64,000 bases of DNA from Pseudoalteromonas luteoviolacea. Its GTDB lineage: Bacteria; Pseudomonadota; Gammaproteobacteria; Enterobacterales; Alteromonadaceae. Below the pieces are notes generated by a model. It did no database searches. It was not told the DNA's origin and was given only the letters and a program-made list of their open reading frames with translations. Position numbers and translations under genes: made by a program. How positions within the stretch are numbered: position 1 is the first letter of the stretch; every line of letters starts with the position of its first letter. Shown here in pieces: positions 1 through 8,661 of the stretch. The stretch covers positions 4,722,501 through 4,786,500 of the forward strand of contig NZ_CP015411.1 of the NCBI RefSeq assembly GCF_001750165.1, given 5' to 3'.

Positions 1-541
1 TTAAGCAATCGTCTTTAAAAAACTTTTCAAGATAAGTAACACACCCCATATTTAGGCTGTGATAAATCTCGGCATCAAAGCCTCTTCCAATGACAACTTC
101 GGTACTTGCACCACCAATATCCACAACCAGTTGCTTGCCGTGACACGCAGATGTGTGCGCAACGCCCTTGTAAATAGTGCAAGCTTCCAATTCACCACTA
201 ATAATTTCGATTTTGTGGTTCAGTATACTTTCAGCCCGCTGTTTAAATTCTTGCGCATTCGTTGCCAAACGTAACGTGGCTGTCGCAACAATTTTGATAT
301 TTTGCGCTGGAATATCCTGCAGTCGCTCTGCAAATAAGGATAGACATTCCCACCCGCGCTCCATCGCTTCTTGTGATAAAACATTTTGTTCATTTAGCCC
401 AGCGGCTAATCTGACTTTGCGTTTTACTCTGCCAATCGTATGGACTCCCCCAGCCATATGCTTTGCAATTAACATATGGAAACTGTTAGAGCCTAGATCT
501 ATAACGGCATATACATTATTCAGTGGTGAGTTGTATCCCAC
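1..541 (-). CDS. gppA: Ppx/GppA phosphatase, N-terminal part (gene runs off the left edge)
   Basis: This is the N-terminal ~180 residues of an exopolyphosphatase/guanosine pentaphosphate phosphatase, which hydrolyses polyphosphate or converts pppGpp to ppGpp. The reverse strand encodes a phosphate-1 motif (VIDLGSNSFHM near residue 14) and, near the window edge, a phosphate-2 motif (VVDIGGASTEVV), both typical of the ASKHA-fold Ppx/GppA family. The gene has no ATG near its 5' end. The chosen start is GTG at 541, preceded by a GAGG ribosome-binding site; an in-frame stop lies just upstream. It begins 31 bases after rhlB ends, in the same direction, matching the rhlB-gppA order of other gammaproteobacteria. 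Ppx versus GppA cannot be separated on this fragment; the neighbourhood favours gppA. Confidence 0.85.
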   Translation of the reverse strand, partial: MGYNSPLNNVYAVIDLGSNSFHMLIAKHMAGGVHTIGRVKRKVRLAAGLNEQNVLSQEAMERGWECLSLFAERLQDIPAQNIKIVATATLRLATNAQEFKQRAESILNHKIEIISGELEACTIYKGVAHTSACHGKQLVVDIGGASTEVVIGRGFDAEIYHSLNMGCVTYLEKFFKDDCL

Positions 542-572
542 GCTTGTGACCTCTACTTACCTTTACTACTTT

Positions 573-1856
573 TTAACTGTGCTTAGGCGATGCTTTTTGA
601 TAATTACCTTGGCGTCGTGTATTCCCACGTTTTCTAGGGCCTGAGTGGTAATTTCTACGATGCTGCTTTACAGGCGCTTTTAAGTCATCTAATAATGCAG
701 ACTTATCGTACTGAGAAATTGGGATAGCATGCTCGATGTATTCCTCAATCTCATGTAGGTTGTAAGCATATTGTTCACACGCGAAACTAATCGCATGACC
801 CGATGCACCCGCTCGGCCTGTGCGTCCAATACGGTGAACATAATCTTCTCTGTCATCTGGCAGATCAAAATTAAACACATGGCTCACTTCTGGAATATGC
901 AACCCTCGCGCAGCAACATCCGTCGCAACCAATAAGTCCAATTCCCCCTTTGTAAACCTTGTCAAAATTGACAAACGCTTCTTCTGGTTCACATCGCCTG
1001 TCAACAGCCCAACGCGATGGCCATCTGCTTTCAACCATTCATAAACGTTTTCACAGCTATGTTTAGTATTTGCAAACACAATTGCCTTCTCTGGCCAATC
1101 TTCCTCAATTAGAGTAAGAAGTAAAGGCAATTTGTCCTCTTGTGAAGGCTGGAACAGCTCTTCTTGAATGCGCTTGCCAGTTTTAACATCTGGTTCAATT
1201 TGAACATGGATAGGATTGTGCATATGCTCAAAAGCGAGTTCTTGTACACGATAAGATAAAGTCGCTGAGAATAGTAAATTCATGCGCTCTTGCGTACCAG
1301 GCATGCGGTTAAACAAATACCTAATGTCTTTAATGAAGCCCAAATCGAACATTCTGTCAGCTTCATCAAGCACCACAACTTCAATACTATTTAAATTGAA
1401 TGCGCCTTGTTTATAGAAGTCAATGAGCCTTCCAGTTGTGCCAATTAAAATATCGACACCTTTTTCTAACTGCGCCCGTTGTTTTTCGTATTCTTCGCCA
1501 CCATATACTAAACCTAGATTTAATTTACAGTGCGGTGCGATAATTTGAGCATCTTTGTGAATTTGAATTGCAAGCTCTCGTGTCGGTGCCATGATAATGG
1601 CGCGCGGCTGTCCCGAAGTTTGCTGCTCTGGTTGCGTTTGCATTAAACGATGACAAGTCGCAGTTAGGAACGCTAATGTTTTACCTGTTCCTGTTTGCGC
1701 TTGACCCGCAATGTCCCTGCCTTCACATACGTAAGGCATACACTTTGCTTGAATTGGCGTACAATGATCGAAGCCATTCGCTGTTAAACCGGCGACCACT
1801 TCCGGTGCTAAAGCAAAGTCTGAAAATTTCGTGTTGGTCAAATGTGTCTTAGTCAT
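573..1856 (-). CDS. rhlB: ATP-dependent RNA helicase RhlB
   Basis: This DEAD-box RNA helicase is in enterobacteria the helicase subunit of the RNA degradosome, unwinding structured RNA for RNase E and PNPase. The 427-residue protein has the Q motif (TPIQ near residue 33), Walker A AQTGTGKT (53-60), PTREL (91-95), DEAD (164-167), SAT (197-199) and an HRIGRTGR motif near residue 340. It ends in a basic, Arg/Lys-rich tail, as in RhlB. Length and the sequence around DEAD (DEADRMFDLGF) fit RhlB better than RhlE or SrmB. It lies between gppA and a divergent trxA, the usual location of rhlB. A 92-base region separates it from trxA and must hold both promoters. Confidence 0.95.
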   Translation of the reverse strand: MTKTHLTNTKFSDFALAPEVVAGLTANGFDHCTPIQAKCMPYVCEGRDIAGQAQTGTGKTLAFLTATCHRLMQTQPEQQTSGQPRAIIMAPTRELAIQIHKDAQIIAPHCKLNLGLVYGGEEYEKQRAQLEKGVDILIGTTGRLIDFYKQGAFNLNSIEVVVLDEADRMFDLGFIKDIRYLFNRMPGTQERMNLLFSATLSYRVQELAFEHMHNPIHVQIEPDVKTGKRIQEELFQPSQEDKLPLLLTLIEEDWPEKAIVFANTKHSCENVYEWLKADGHRVGLLTGDVNQKKRLSILTRFTKGELDLLVATDVAARGLHIPEVSHVFNFDLPDDREDYVHRIGRTGRAGASGHAISFACEQYAYNLHEIEEYIEHAIPISQYDKSALLDDLKAPVKQHRRNYHSGPRKRGNTRRQGNYQKASPKHS

Positions 1857-1948
1857 AGCAATAAAGCATAACGTTTAAACTTGCAATAAGAAACAAGAGT
1901 GTTTAAATACGCACTAAATAATTCGCCAAATTTCTATCGGAGAACGTA

Positions 1949-2275
1949 ATGAGCGACAAAATAATTCAATTAACTGACGATAGCTTCGAAGCTGACGTAC
2001 TAAATGCAAGCGGCCCAGTTCTTGTGGACTTTTGGGCTGAGTGGTGTGGTCCTTGTAAAATGATCGCGCCAATTCTTGATGAAGTTGCAGAAGAGTTTGC
2101 AGGTAAAGTGAGCATTGGTAAGTTGAATATTGACCAAAATTCAGGTACACCTGGCAAGTTCGGTATTCGTGGTATCCCTACTTTATTACTTTTCAAAGAT
2201 GGCGCAGTTGCTGCTACTAAAGTAGGCGCATTGTCTAAAACTCAACTTGTTGAGTTCTTAAACGACAACGTTTAA
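1949..2275 (+). CDS. trxA: Thioredoxin 1
   Basis: Cytoplasmic protein-disulphide reductase, recycled by thioredoxin reductase, donating electrons to ribonucleotide reductase, PAPS reductase and others. The 108-residue protein is the normal thioredoxin length and contains the WCGPCK active site with Cys33 and Cys36 and the cis-proline segment GIPTLLLF near residue 75. A ribosome-binding site (GGAG) sits seven bases before the ATG. It is followed by an intrinsic terminator and then rho, the conserved trxA-rho order. Divergent from rhlB. Confidence 0.98.
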   Translation: MSDKIIQLTDDSFEADVLNASGPVLVDFWAEWCGPCKMIAPILDEVAEEFAGKVSIGKLNIDQNSGTPGKFGIRGIPTLLLFKDGAVAATKVGALSKTQLVEFLNDNV

Positions 2276-2285
2276 TACCTCTACG

Positions 2286-2319
2286 AAAAAGCCCAGATCA
2301 GATATAACGGGCTTTTTCT
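2286..2319 (+). terminator. Intrinsic terminator after trxA
   Basis: Inverted repeat AAAAAGCCC (2286-2294) / GGGCTTTTT (2309-2317) with a 14-base loop and a T-rich right arm, eleven bases after the trxA stop. It should separate trxA from rho transcription. Confidence 0.8.
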
Positions 2320-2484
2320 TATACTAACTAGCGACTATTTATAGATTAATGGATTTATTTTTTGTATAAAGACTGGACGACTCGCTAGCTAGCTGCTAAC
2401 TTATAGAGCCACTAACCTTTTATCAAATATCAACTCAATCCCTCGTGCGACGAGAAGACAAAGTTAATTAAAGAACCCACCAAT

Positions 2485-3744
2485 ATGCATTTACGCGAAC
2501 TTAAAGACAAGTCAATAAATGAGCTTGTAAAACTTGCCGAGTCAATGGGACTCGAAAACGTAGCCCGTCTAAGAAAACAAGATATTATTTTTGCTATTTT
2601 GAAAGCGCATGCGAAAAGCGGCGAAAACATTTACGGCGGCGGTGTTTTAGAAATTCTCCAAGACGGCTTTGGCTTTTTACGCTCTTCCGAAGCTTCATAT
2701 TTAGCAGGACCAGATGACATCTATGTATCGCCGAGTCAAATCAGACGCTTCAGTTTGCGTACTGGTGATTCAATTAGCGGTCTGATCCGTCCACCTAAAG
2801 ACGGCGAACGTTACTTCGCACTTTTAAAAGTGAACGAAGTTAACTTTGATAAGCCTGAAAACTCTAGAACAAAGATCTTATTCGAAAACTTGACGCCGAT
2901 CCATGCAAATGAGCGTCTAGTTATGCAGCGTGGTAATGGTAGTACTGAAGATATTACAGCGCGTGTATTAGACCTTGCATCACCAATTGGTAAAGGTCAA
3001 CGTGCACTTATCGTAGCACCACCAAAAGCTGGTAAAACGATGTTGCTGCAAAACATTGCGCAATCTATTTCATACAACAATCCTGACGCAACCTTGATGG
3101 TACTGCTTATCGACGAGCGTCCAGAAGAAGTAACAGAAATGCAGCGCTTGGTGCAAGGTGAAGTTGTCGCTTCTACATTTGACGAGCCAGCGAGCCGCCA
3201 CGTGCAAGTTGCAGAAATGGTTATTGAAAAAGCAAAACGCCTTGTGGAGCATAAAAAAGACGTTGTTATCCTGCTTGACTCTATCACCCGTCTAGCACGT
3301 GCATATAACACCGTGATCCCTTCATCAGGTAAAGTCTTAACAGGTGGTGTTGATGCAAATGCACTGCACAAACCTAAGCGCTTCTTCGGTGCTGCACGTA
3401 ATGTTGAAGAGGGTGGAAGCTTAACCATCATCGCAACAGCACTGATTGATACTGGTTCGAAGATGGATGAAGTTATCTACGAAGAGTTCAAAGGTACTGG
3501 TAACATGGAATTACACCTAAATCGTAAAATTGCTGAAAAGCGTGTATTCCCTGCAATTGATTTCAACCGTTCTGGTACCCGTCGTGAAGAGTTACTAACG
3601 AAACCTGACGAGTTACAAAAAATGTGGATCTTACGTAAGATCGTACATGAAATGAGTGAAATTGACGCCATGGAATTCCTTATCGATAAACTGTCGATGA
3701 GTAAAACCAATGATGAGTTCTTTGACTCCATGAAGCGAAAATAA
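2485..3744 (+). CDS. rho: Transcription termination factor Rho
   Basis: Hexameric RNA-dependent ATPase/translocase that ends transcription of untranslated RNA. The 419-residue protein matches the usual length. It has the N-terminal Rho domain (LKDKSINELVKLAESMGLEN at 6-25), an OSB-type RNA-binding fold at about 50-120, and the RecA-like ATPase with Walker A APPKAGKT at 178-185, so the lysines fall at the positions known in E. coli Rho. Walker B is the VVILLDSITRLAR segment near 258-270. The start at ATG 2485 follows an AAAGAA purine run. The 5' leader (about 165 bases after the trxA terminator) is long; rho is autoregulated by premature termination in enterobacteria, and a similar role here is an inference. 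Confidence 0.98.
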   Translation: MHLRELKDKSINELVKLAESMGLENVARLRKQDIIFAILKAHAKSGENIYGGGVLEILQDGFGFLRSSEASYLAGPDDIYVSPSQIRRFSLRTGDSISGLIRPPKDGERYFALLKVNEVNFDKPENSRTKILFENLTPIHANERLVMQRGNGSTEDITARVLDLASPIGKGQRALIVAPPKAGKTMLLQNIAQSISYNNPDATLMVLLIDERPEEVTEMQRLVQGEVVASTFDEPASRHVQVAEMVIEKAKRLVEHKKDVVILLDSITRLARAYNTVIPSSGKVLTGGVDANALHKPKRFFGAARNVEEGGSLTIIATALIDTGSKMDEVIYEEFKGTGNMELHLNRKIAEKRVFPAIDFNRSGTRREELLTKPDELQKMWILRKIVHEMSEIDAMEFLIDKLSMSKTNDEFFDSMKRK

Positions 3745-3750
3745 TTAAGA

Positions 3751-3774
3751 AACCTGCTACGGCAGGTTTTTTTT
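3751..3774 (+). terminator. Intrinsic terminator after rho
   Basis: AACCTGC (3751-3757), loop TACG, GCAGGTT (3762-3768), then an uninterrupted T run to 3774. It lies immediately after the rho stop codon and is a textbook factor-independent terminator. Confidence 0.92.
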
Positions 3775-3874
3775 CGTCTAATTCCTGCTTGGATTTCTTT
3801 TTGAACTAGGCTATACCTATTAATCTAATTGGAAAAGTCTAGTTTTTAAGCTCATAGAAAGGAGTATCAAGTAT

Positions 3875-5149
3875 ATGCGTTTAAACGTCGGTGTTGTTAG
3901 TACCACGTGCGCCAATATTGTCATTACAGTAGCTTGCGCTGCTTACTTTGATTTCACCTTAACAGCAACACTTATTCTCTGTGTTCTAATGGCCGTCAGT
4001 GCAACACTCATATATTGCATCATCTCAAAGCATCGTGGTAAAGGCAGCTATCTCGATAACTTAGTGAATGCCTTATTGGCTGAAACGCATATTGATCTCA
4101 CCTATCGATTTGACGACCAAAATAAACATATTCCACCGGCATGTTTAGCACTCAATGCAGGGTTAGCAACGATTGAGCATCTCATCTGTGAAGTCTATAC
4201 CTGTTCAGCACGACTGGCACCTATGGCAGATGACCTCAGAGATACTTACGCTTCGATGACTCAAAAAGCCACTATTCAACATGCTCATGGTCAAGATCTC
4301 GCGGAGTCTATAAATCGCATGTTAGTAGTTTCTCGCGAGCTCGATGAAAATCTCGAAAAAATTTATAACTCGGTAGAAAGCGCTACCGAGGCCGTAAAAA
4401 AAACACGGATAGATACAGATAATAGCCAACAAAGTTTGCTAAGCCTTGCCAACCATATTCGCCAAACCAGCCAACAAATTGAAACATTGAAAACGGACAG
4501 TGACGCTATTAGTGCCGTTATCGATGTCATTAATTCAATTGCAGAGCAAACCAATTTACTCGCGCTAAATGCTGCAATTGAAGCAGCTCGAGCGGGCGAA
4601 CAAGGACGAGGTTTTGCCGTCGTTGCAGACGAAGTTCGGAACTTAGCTGCTCGCACCAGCCAATCAACACAAGAAGTGCGCTCTATGGTAAGCAAGATCC
4701 AAGCAGGTACTGACAGTGCACACTCGCTAATGCTGCTTGCACTGGAGGAGACGGATAAAACAGTGAAACTGTCGGAAGAGTCCACCAAAGAAGTAGACCA
4801 AATTGAGCATGCCATGTTAGACATTAATGCGATGTCACACAGTATTCACTCTCAAGTATCCCAACAAAAGCTCGTCTCAGATGAAGCGCAATCAAGTATC
4901 GAATCCATGGTAGAACTTAACTCTGATGCGCTTTCTAGCTCAAAAATTCAAGCCGTATCAAGTGCTGACTTATTAAACTTATCTTCCAGCATTCATGAAA
5001 AGCTCAGTATTTTCAAAACTGAAACACCTGATCCTGATTTAGACCCTAGGGTTGATAAGAGCCGAACTACCCCCGTAGCGGCAATCACAAAAAGCGAACC
5101 AAAAGTACAGCCCGATGACTCAGACTCCAGTGACATCGAATTGTTCTGA
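3875..5149 (+). CDS. Short methyl-accepting chemotaxis protein
   Basis: Chemoreceptor signalling protein that should control CheA. The 424-residue protein has two hydrophobic helices close together at the N-terminus (about residues 8-25 and 28-49), leaving almost no periplasmic part, so the usual ligand-binding domain is missing. The rest is the cytoplasmic coiled-coil MCP signalling domain, with the conserved hairpin tip around residues 225-260 (EQTNLLALNAAIEAARAGE, then GRGFAVVADEVRNLA). It carries no recognisable C-terminal CheR/CheB pentapeptide. A good ribosome-binding site (AAAGGAG) precedes ATG 3875. Its stop codon lies inside the 3' end of the convergent hybrid kinase gene (30-base overlap). 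The signal it senses is unknown; sensing of membrane or redox state is only a guess. Confidence 0.9.
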   Translation: MRLNVGVVSTTCANIVITVACAAYFDFTLTATLILCVLMAVSATLIYCIISKHRGKGSYLDNLVNALLAETHIDLTYRFDDQNKHIPPACLALNAGLATIEHLICEVYTCSARLAPMADDLRDTYASMTQKATIQHAHGQDLAESINRMLVVSRELDENLEKIYNSVESATEAVKKTRIDTDNSQQSLLSLANHIRQTSQQIETLKTDSDAISAVIDVINSIAEQTNLLALNAAIEAARAGEQGRGFAVVADEVRNLAARTSQSTQEVRSMVSKIQAGTDSAHSLMLLALEETDKTVKLSEESTKEVDQIEHAMLDINAMSHSIHSQVSQQKLVSDEAQSSIESMVELNSDALSSSKIQAVSSADLLNLSSSIHEKLSIFKTETPDPDLDPRVDKSRTTPVAAITKSEPKVQPDDSDSSDIELF

Positions 5150-7975
5150 ATACGCTTGCACCTTAAGTTCATCACACAAGATCAAAAACAAATCCTGATA
5201 TTGCCCATGCTTTTGCTCTTTAAGGGCTTGTTCAAATTGCTTAGCAATATCAGCGATAGCGGTAAAACCAAACACAGCTGCCGCACCTGCAATTTTATGA
5301 CAATGGTATTGTAAACCATCATGATCCGAGTCTTGCCAAAGGTCGATCAACTTATATCGCTCTTGCTCTAGAGTCGATGCAAAACTCTGCTTCAAATCAC
5401 TCATATCCAAACTTATATCAGCACGGTTACTTTGCTCTTCATACTCAGATAACTCTTTGTGTAACACTGCTACTAACTTATTATGCTCAATCGGCTTACT
5501 TAAATGTCCATTAAAGCCATTATTAAGGTAATAACTTATTTCATGCTCCATCACATTTGCAGTAAGTGCATAAACTGGTCCTTCATAGCCAGCTTGACGA
5601 AGTAGCTTAAGCGCCTCTAACCCATCCATTTCTGGCATTTGAATGTCCATCAATACTAAATCAGGGAAGCTACTCAAACACTTTTCAACAACCTGTCGAC
5701 CATCGACTGCTGATTCAACCTTCACACCGAGTTGACGCAGAATACGTTCAAATAACGCACGGTTATCGTCATGATCTTCCGCAACTAATACTTCACCACT
5801 AAACATCGCCGAGGCTATATTCTGAGATGGCTGAGGTGCGCTCTCACAATATGCTGTATTGACACGTTTGCAAGGCAACCAAAACGAAAAACGACTACCT
5901 ACATGTAACTCACTCATCACTTGGATCTTCCCTCCCATCATAGTGGCCAATTGTTGAGATAAGCTCAATCCTAATCCAGAGCCACCAAATCGTCGAGAAA
6001 TGCTGTTATCTCCCTGCTGAAAGTAGTCAAATATTTTATCTAGTTGCTCACCCGACATCCCAATTCCTGTGTCTGTGACCGTAAACAGGATCCCTTCTTC
6101 TGACGACTCCGCTATCAACTCAACATACCCATTATGCGTAAACTTTATCGCATTGCTTAGCAAATTAATAAGGACCTGCTTCACCCTTACATAATCTAAT
6201 CGAACCCAATATGGCATTTCTAGATGGTGGTCAACGATTAACTCAAGTGATTTGTCTAAACATGGATGATGAAACATGTCCGTGATATCTGTAAGTAAAG
6301 CCTCTACATTAAACTCCGTCATTTCTAACTCAAGTTGCTCAGCCTCTATCTTGCTCAGGTCTAGCACATCACTAATCAGCTCTTTTAAGTGCACTCCCTG
6401 TCTAAGTAATACTTCCAAAGGCTCTTTCAGCTCGCAGTTATGTTGATTTTCGCGCAGCATATTTTCACTATATCCAAGAATCGCTGTCAGTGGTGTCCTT
6501 ATTTCATGGCTAATATTTGCTAAAAACTGGCTTTTTATTTGATTTGCACTGCGCAGTTGATCAGCCGTTTTTTGCAACTCTGCTGTGCGCATTGCAACTT
6601 CATGACGAAGATCCAATTTGGCTCTGTGTTCTAGGCTTCTCTTATACCACGCAATGGATGCTAACAATGCAAATCCTGCAACAAGGAACCCCATCCAAGT
6701 GAGTTGTTGCTGTTGCTTGCTCTTTAATTCTTGAAGTTGCTGAGCTTGTTTTAATTTTGCGAGTTCTTGGCTAAGCTCACTTTCTTCAAATTGCTTTTGG
6801 TATTTTTCAGCCTCTGAAAATAACGCTTGATTAAGTAGCTGTGTACGCGCTCTGTTGTATTCTACTATTATGGACAGTGCATTGGCTGTTTCGCCTAGTG
6901 CTGCTTTTGTCAGAGCAAAGAGCAACATAGACTCTTTTTCTCGCAAGGAGCTACCTAAGTCTCGACTTATTTCCATACTCCGCTGAGCCGCTTCCATTGC
7001 AGCTGGGATCTGCCCTTTGATCAGGTCTACCTGCGCTTGTACATGAAGCGCTTCAGCCATATTCGCCAAATTCCCTGATTTTTCGGCATAATATATTGCG
7101 AAGTTAACTTCCACTTCGGCCCGCTCAACCTCACCCAAAACCACGCTTACTCTTGCCAAATTTGCATACTCATAGGAGAGATGTTTAATATCATTTGCGG
7201 CTTCATAATAATCCACAGCCTTTTGCAAAAAGGTGCGTGCTTCCTCATATCGTCCAGTATGGGTATACATAACACCCAGATTCGCCTGAGCTAATGCAAG
7301 ACCATAACTATCAGAGAGCATATTGAATAATTTTATTGCTTTGTGGGACAGCTCTTCGGCTTTTTCGTATCGTAACAAGCGAATATAAACACCCGCAATA
7401 TTAAGAATGATGTCTGCTTCATCTTGATCGTCACCGTGGGTTTGATATAGCGAATACGCCTCAGTAAACGAGGACAAGGCACCGATCAAATCATGCATCT
7501 GTAAACGCGCAAGGCCAAGGTTATTGAGAATATGACCAAGCTCAATGGCAGGTAAATGCAATCGTGCCAGCACTAATGCTCTTTCATATTCAGTTACCGC
7601 CGCTGAAAACCCACCTGAGTGGTACCAACCAATTCCTTGCATTTTCATCGCTTGATATAAGAGCTCAGGGTCAAGCTCACCATCCACAGACAATTCTAAA
7701 TCTTTAAAATAACCAATACCATCAGCAACTTGGCCAGAAGCAAAGGCGGCACTGCCCATATTTTGGAGTAATGTAATACGCTGTTTTGACAATAGCTTTG
7801 GATGATTAAGCAATTGCTCCGTAGCCATTTTCTTTTCTTGCCAATCATCAAGTTGCGTAATATTTTCGATTTGCTGTTGTAGCGACTGAACCTCACTAAG
7901 TGGCTCCGTTGCCATGGTATGAAAACTGAATCCTAATGCCATTATCAACATACAGCATATCTTTATAACTGCCAT
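5120..7975 (-). CDS. TPR-containing hybrid sensor histidine kinase with receiver and HPt domains
   Basis: A complete phosphorelay in one protein. Starting from ATG 7975 (951 aa; a TTG five codons upstream is possible but weaker) it has a signal peptide, about 360 residues of tetratricopeptide repeats expected in the periplasm, one membrane helix near 425-443, a coiled linker, HisKA with SHEIRTP (His490), an HATPase domain (N box LLSNAIKF; G boxes DTGIGM and GGSGLGL), a receiver domain with acceptor Asp777 (LMDIQMPEMDG), and a C-terminal HPt domain whose likely phospho-His is His893 (CHKIAGAAAVFG). No response regulator gene is adjacent, so the output partner is unknown. Its 3' end overlaps the chemoreceptor gene. 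The TPR sensor suggests a peptide or protein ligand, but this is an inference. Confidence 0.9.
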   Translation of the reverse strand: MAVIKICCMLIMALGFSFHTMATEPLSEVQSLQQQIENITQLDDWQEKKMATEQLLNHPKLLSKQRITLLQNMGSAAFASGQVADGIGYFKDLELSVDGELDPELLYQAMKMQGIGWYHSGGFSAAVTEYERALVLARLHLPAIELGHILNNLGLARLQMHDLIGALSSFTEAYSLYQTHGDDQDEADIILNIAGVYIRLLRYEKAEELSHKAIKLFNMLSDSYGLALAQANLGVMYTHTGRYEEARTFLQKAVDYYEAANDIKHLSYEYANLARVSVVLGEVERAEVEVNFAIYYAEKSGNLANMAEALHVQAQVDLIKGQIPAAMEAAQRSMEISRDLGSSLREKESMLLFALTKAALGETANALSIIVEYNRARTQLLNQALFSEAEKYQKQFEESELSQELAKLKQAQQLQELKSKQQQQLTWMGFLVAGFALLASIAWYKRSLEHRAKLDLRHEVAMRTAELQKTADQLRSANQIKSQFLANISHEIRTPLTAILGYSENMLRENQHNCELKEPLEVLLRQGVHLKELISDVLDLSKIEAEQLELEMTEFNVEALLTDITDMFHHPCLDKSLELIVDHHLEMPYWVRLDYVRVKQVLINLLSNAIKFTHNGYVELIAESSEEGILFTVTDTGIGMSGEQLDKIFDYFQQGDNSISRRFGGSGLGLSLSQQLATMMGGKIQVMSELHVGSRFSFWLPCKRVNTAYCESAPQPSQNIASAMFSGEVLVAEDHDDNRALFERILRQLGVKVESAVDGRQVVEKCLSSFPDLVLMDIQMPEMDGLEALKLLRQAGYEGPVYALTANVMEHEISYYLNNGFNGHLSKPIEHNKLVAVLHKELSEYEEQSNRADISLDMSDLKQSFASTLEQERYKLIDLWQDSDHDGLQYHCHKIAGAAAVFGFTAIADIAKQFEQALKEQKHGQYQDLFLILCDELKVQAYSEQFDVTGV

Positions 7976-8043
7976 CCGTGCTAATCCCAATTTGCAATAG
8001 CGTAATAATTAATCAACAATATCCTATGCAATGAAGATACACT

Positions 8044-8646
8044 ATGTTTACAGACCGAACAATGACCAACCCATTACTTGATGCTATTTTTGAAATTCTC
8101 TCCACTGGTACACATTATAAAGTTCACGAATTAGCTGCGCAGCTCACATCGCAAAAAGTGTTCCCTAATTTAGACTCTGATCCACACAAAGAATTGTTTA
8201 AAAAAAATTTTTTGATCATGAATGCGCTATATCAATTACAAAGTGAGCTACACGAGTATGGCCATCACTTATGTATATCAAATATGGATATCTACCTTAA
8301 GCAGGCCGCAGTGGATACAACCAACTCAAACGAACTTCACGTTAAATCCTCTGCAGCTCTAAGGTGTTATTATTTAGATTGGAGCAATTATGAAACGACT
8401 AAAGAGGAAGTCGAAACCTTGTTGACAAGTTTCTGGCAAAAATACCAGCGTACCACTCAAAGTCTCACCCCTGAAGAGCACACCCAGTTACAAAAAAAAT
8501 GGCAGCTGCCAACACATTATTCTGCGACTGAATTGCAAAAACGATGGCGACAGCTGGCCATCAAAAACCATCCAGATAAAGGCGGTAATGCAGCCAACTT
8601 TAAACAAATAAAATATGAATATGAGCAGCTAAAAAACACATTATAA
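8044..8646 (+). CDS. DnaJ-related protein with C-terminal J domain
   Basis: Probable DnaK co-chaperone of the DNAJ-related family found in marine gammaproteobacteria. The 200-residue protein has an N-terminal domain (about 1-130) typical of this family and a truncated J domain at the C-terminus, with the essential HPD tripeptide (NHPDKGG near residue 178) in a short helix-loop-helix. It lacks the Gly/Phe region and zinc fingers of true DnaJ. It is divergent from the hybrid kinase (about 70 bases) and its stop is 15 bases from the convergent dbpA stop. An alternative start is the ATG seven codons downstream (MTNPLLDAIF). Client proteins are unknown. Confidence 0.8.
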   Translation: MFTDRTMTNPLLDAIFEILSTGTHYKVHELAAQLTSQKVFPNLDSDPHKELFKKNFLIMNALYQLQSELHEYGHHLCISNMDIYLKQAAVDTTNSNELHVKSSAALRCYYLDWSNYETTKEEVETLLTSFWQKYQRTTQSLTPEEHTQLQKKWQLPTHYSATELQKRWRQLAIKNHPDKGGNAANFKQIKYEYEQLKNTL

Positions 8647-8661
8647 GCGACTCCAAAACCA

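Noticed and set aside
177..644. 155-codon open frame on the plus strand
   Set aside because: It is antisense to gppA and the end of rhlB, whose motifs are clear; its product is Cys-rich and low complexity with no family likeness.
2321..2484. Possible rho leader peptide
   Set aside because: Only a six-codon frame with no proper start site; the leader may still be regulatory but I see no structure to support it.
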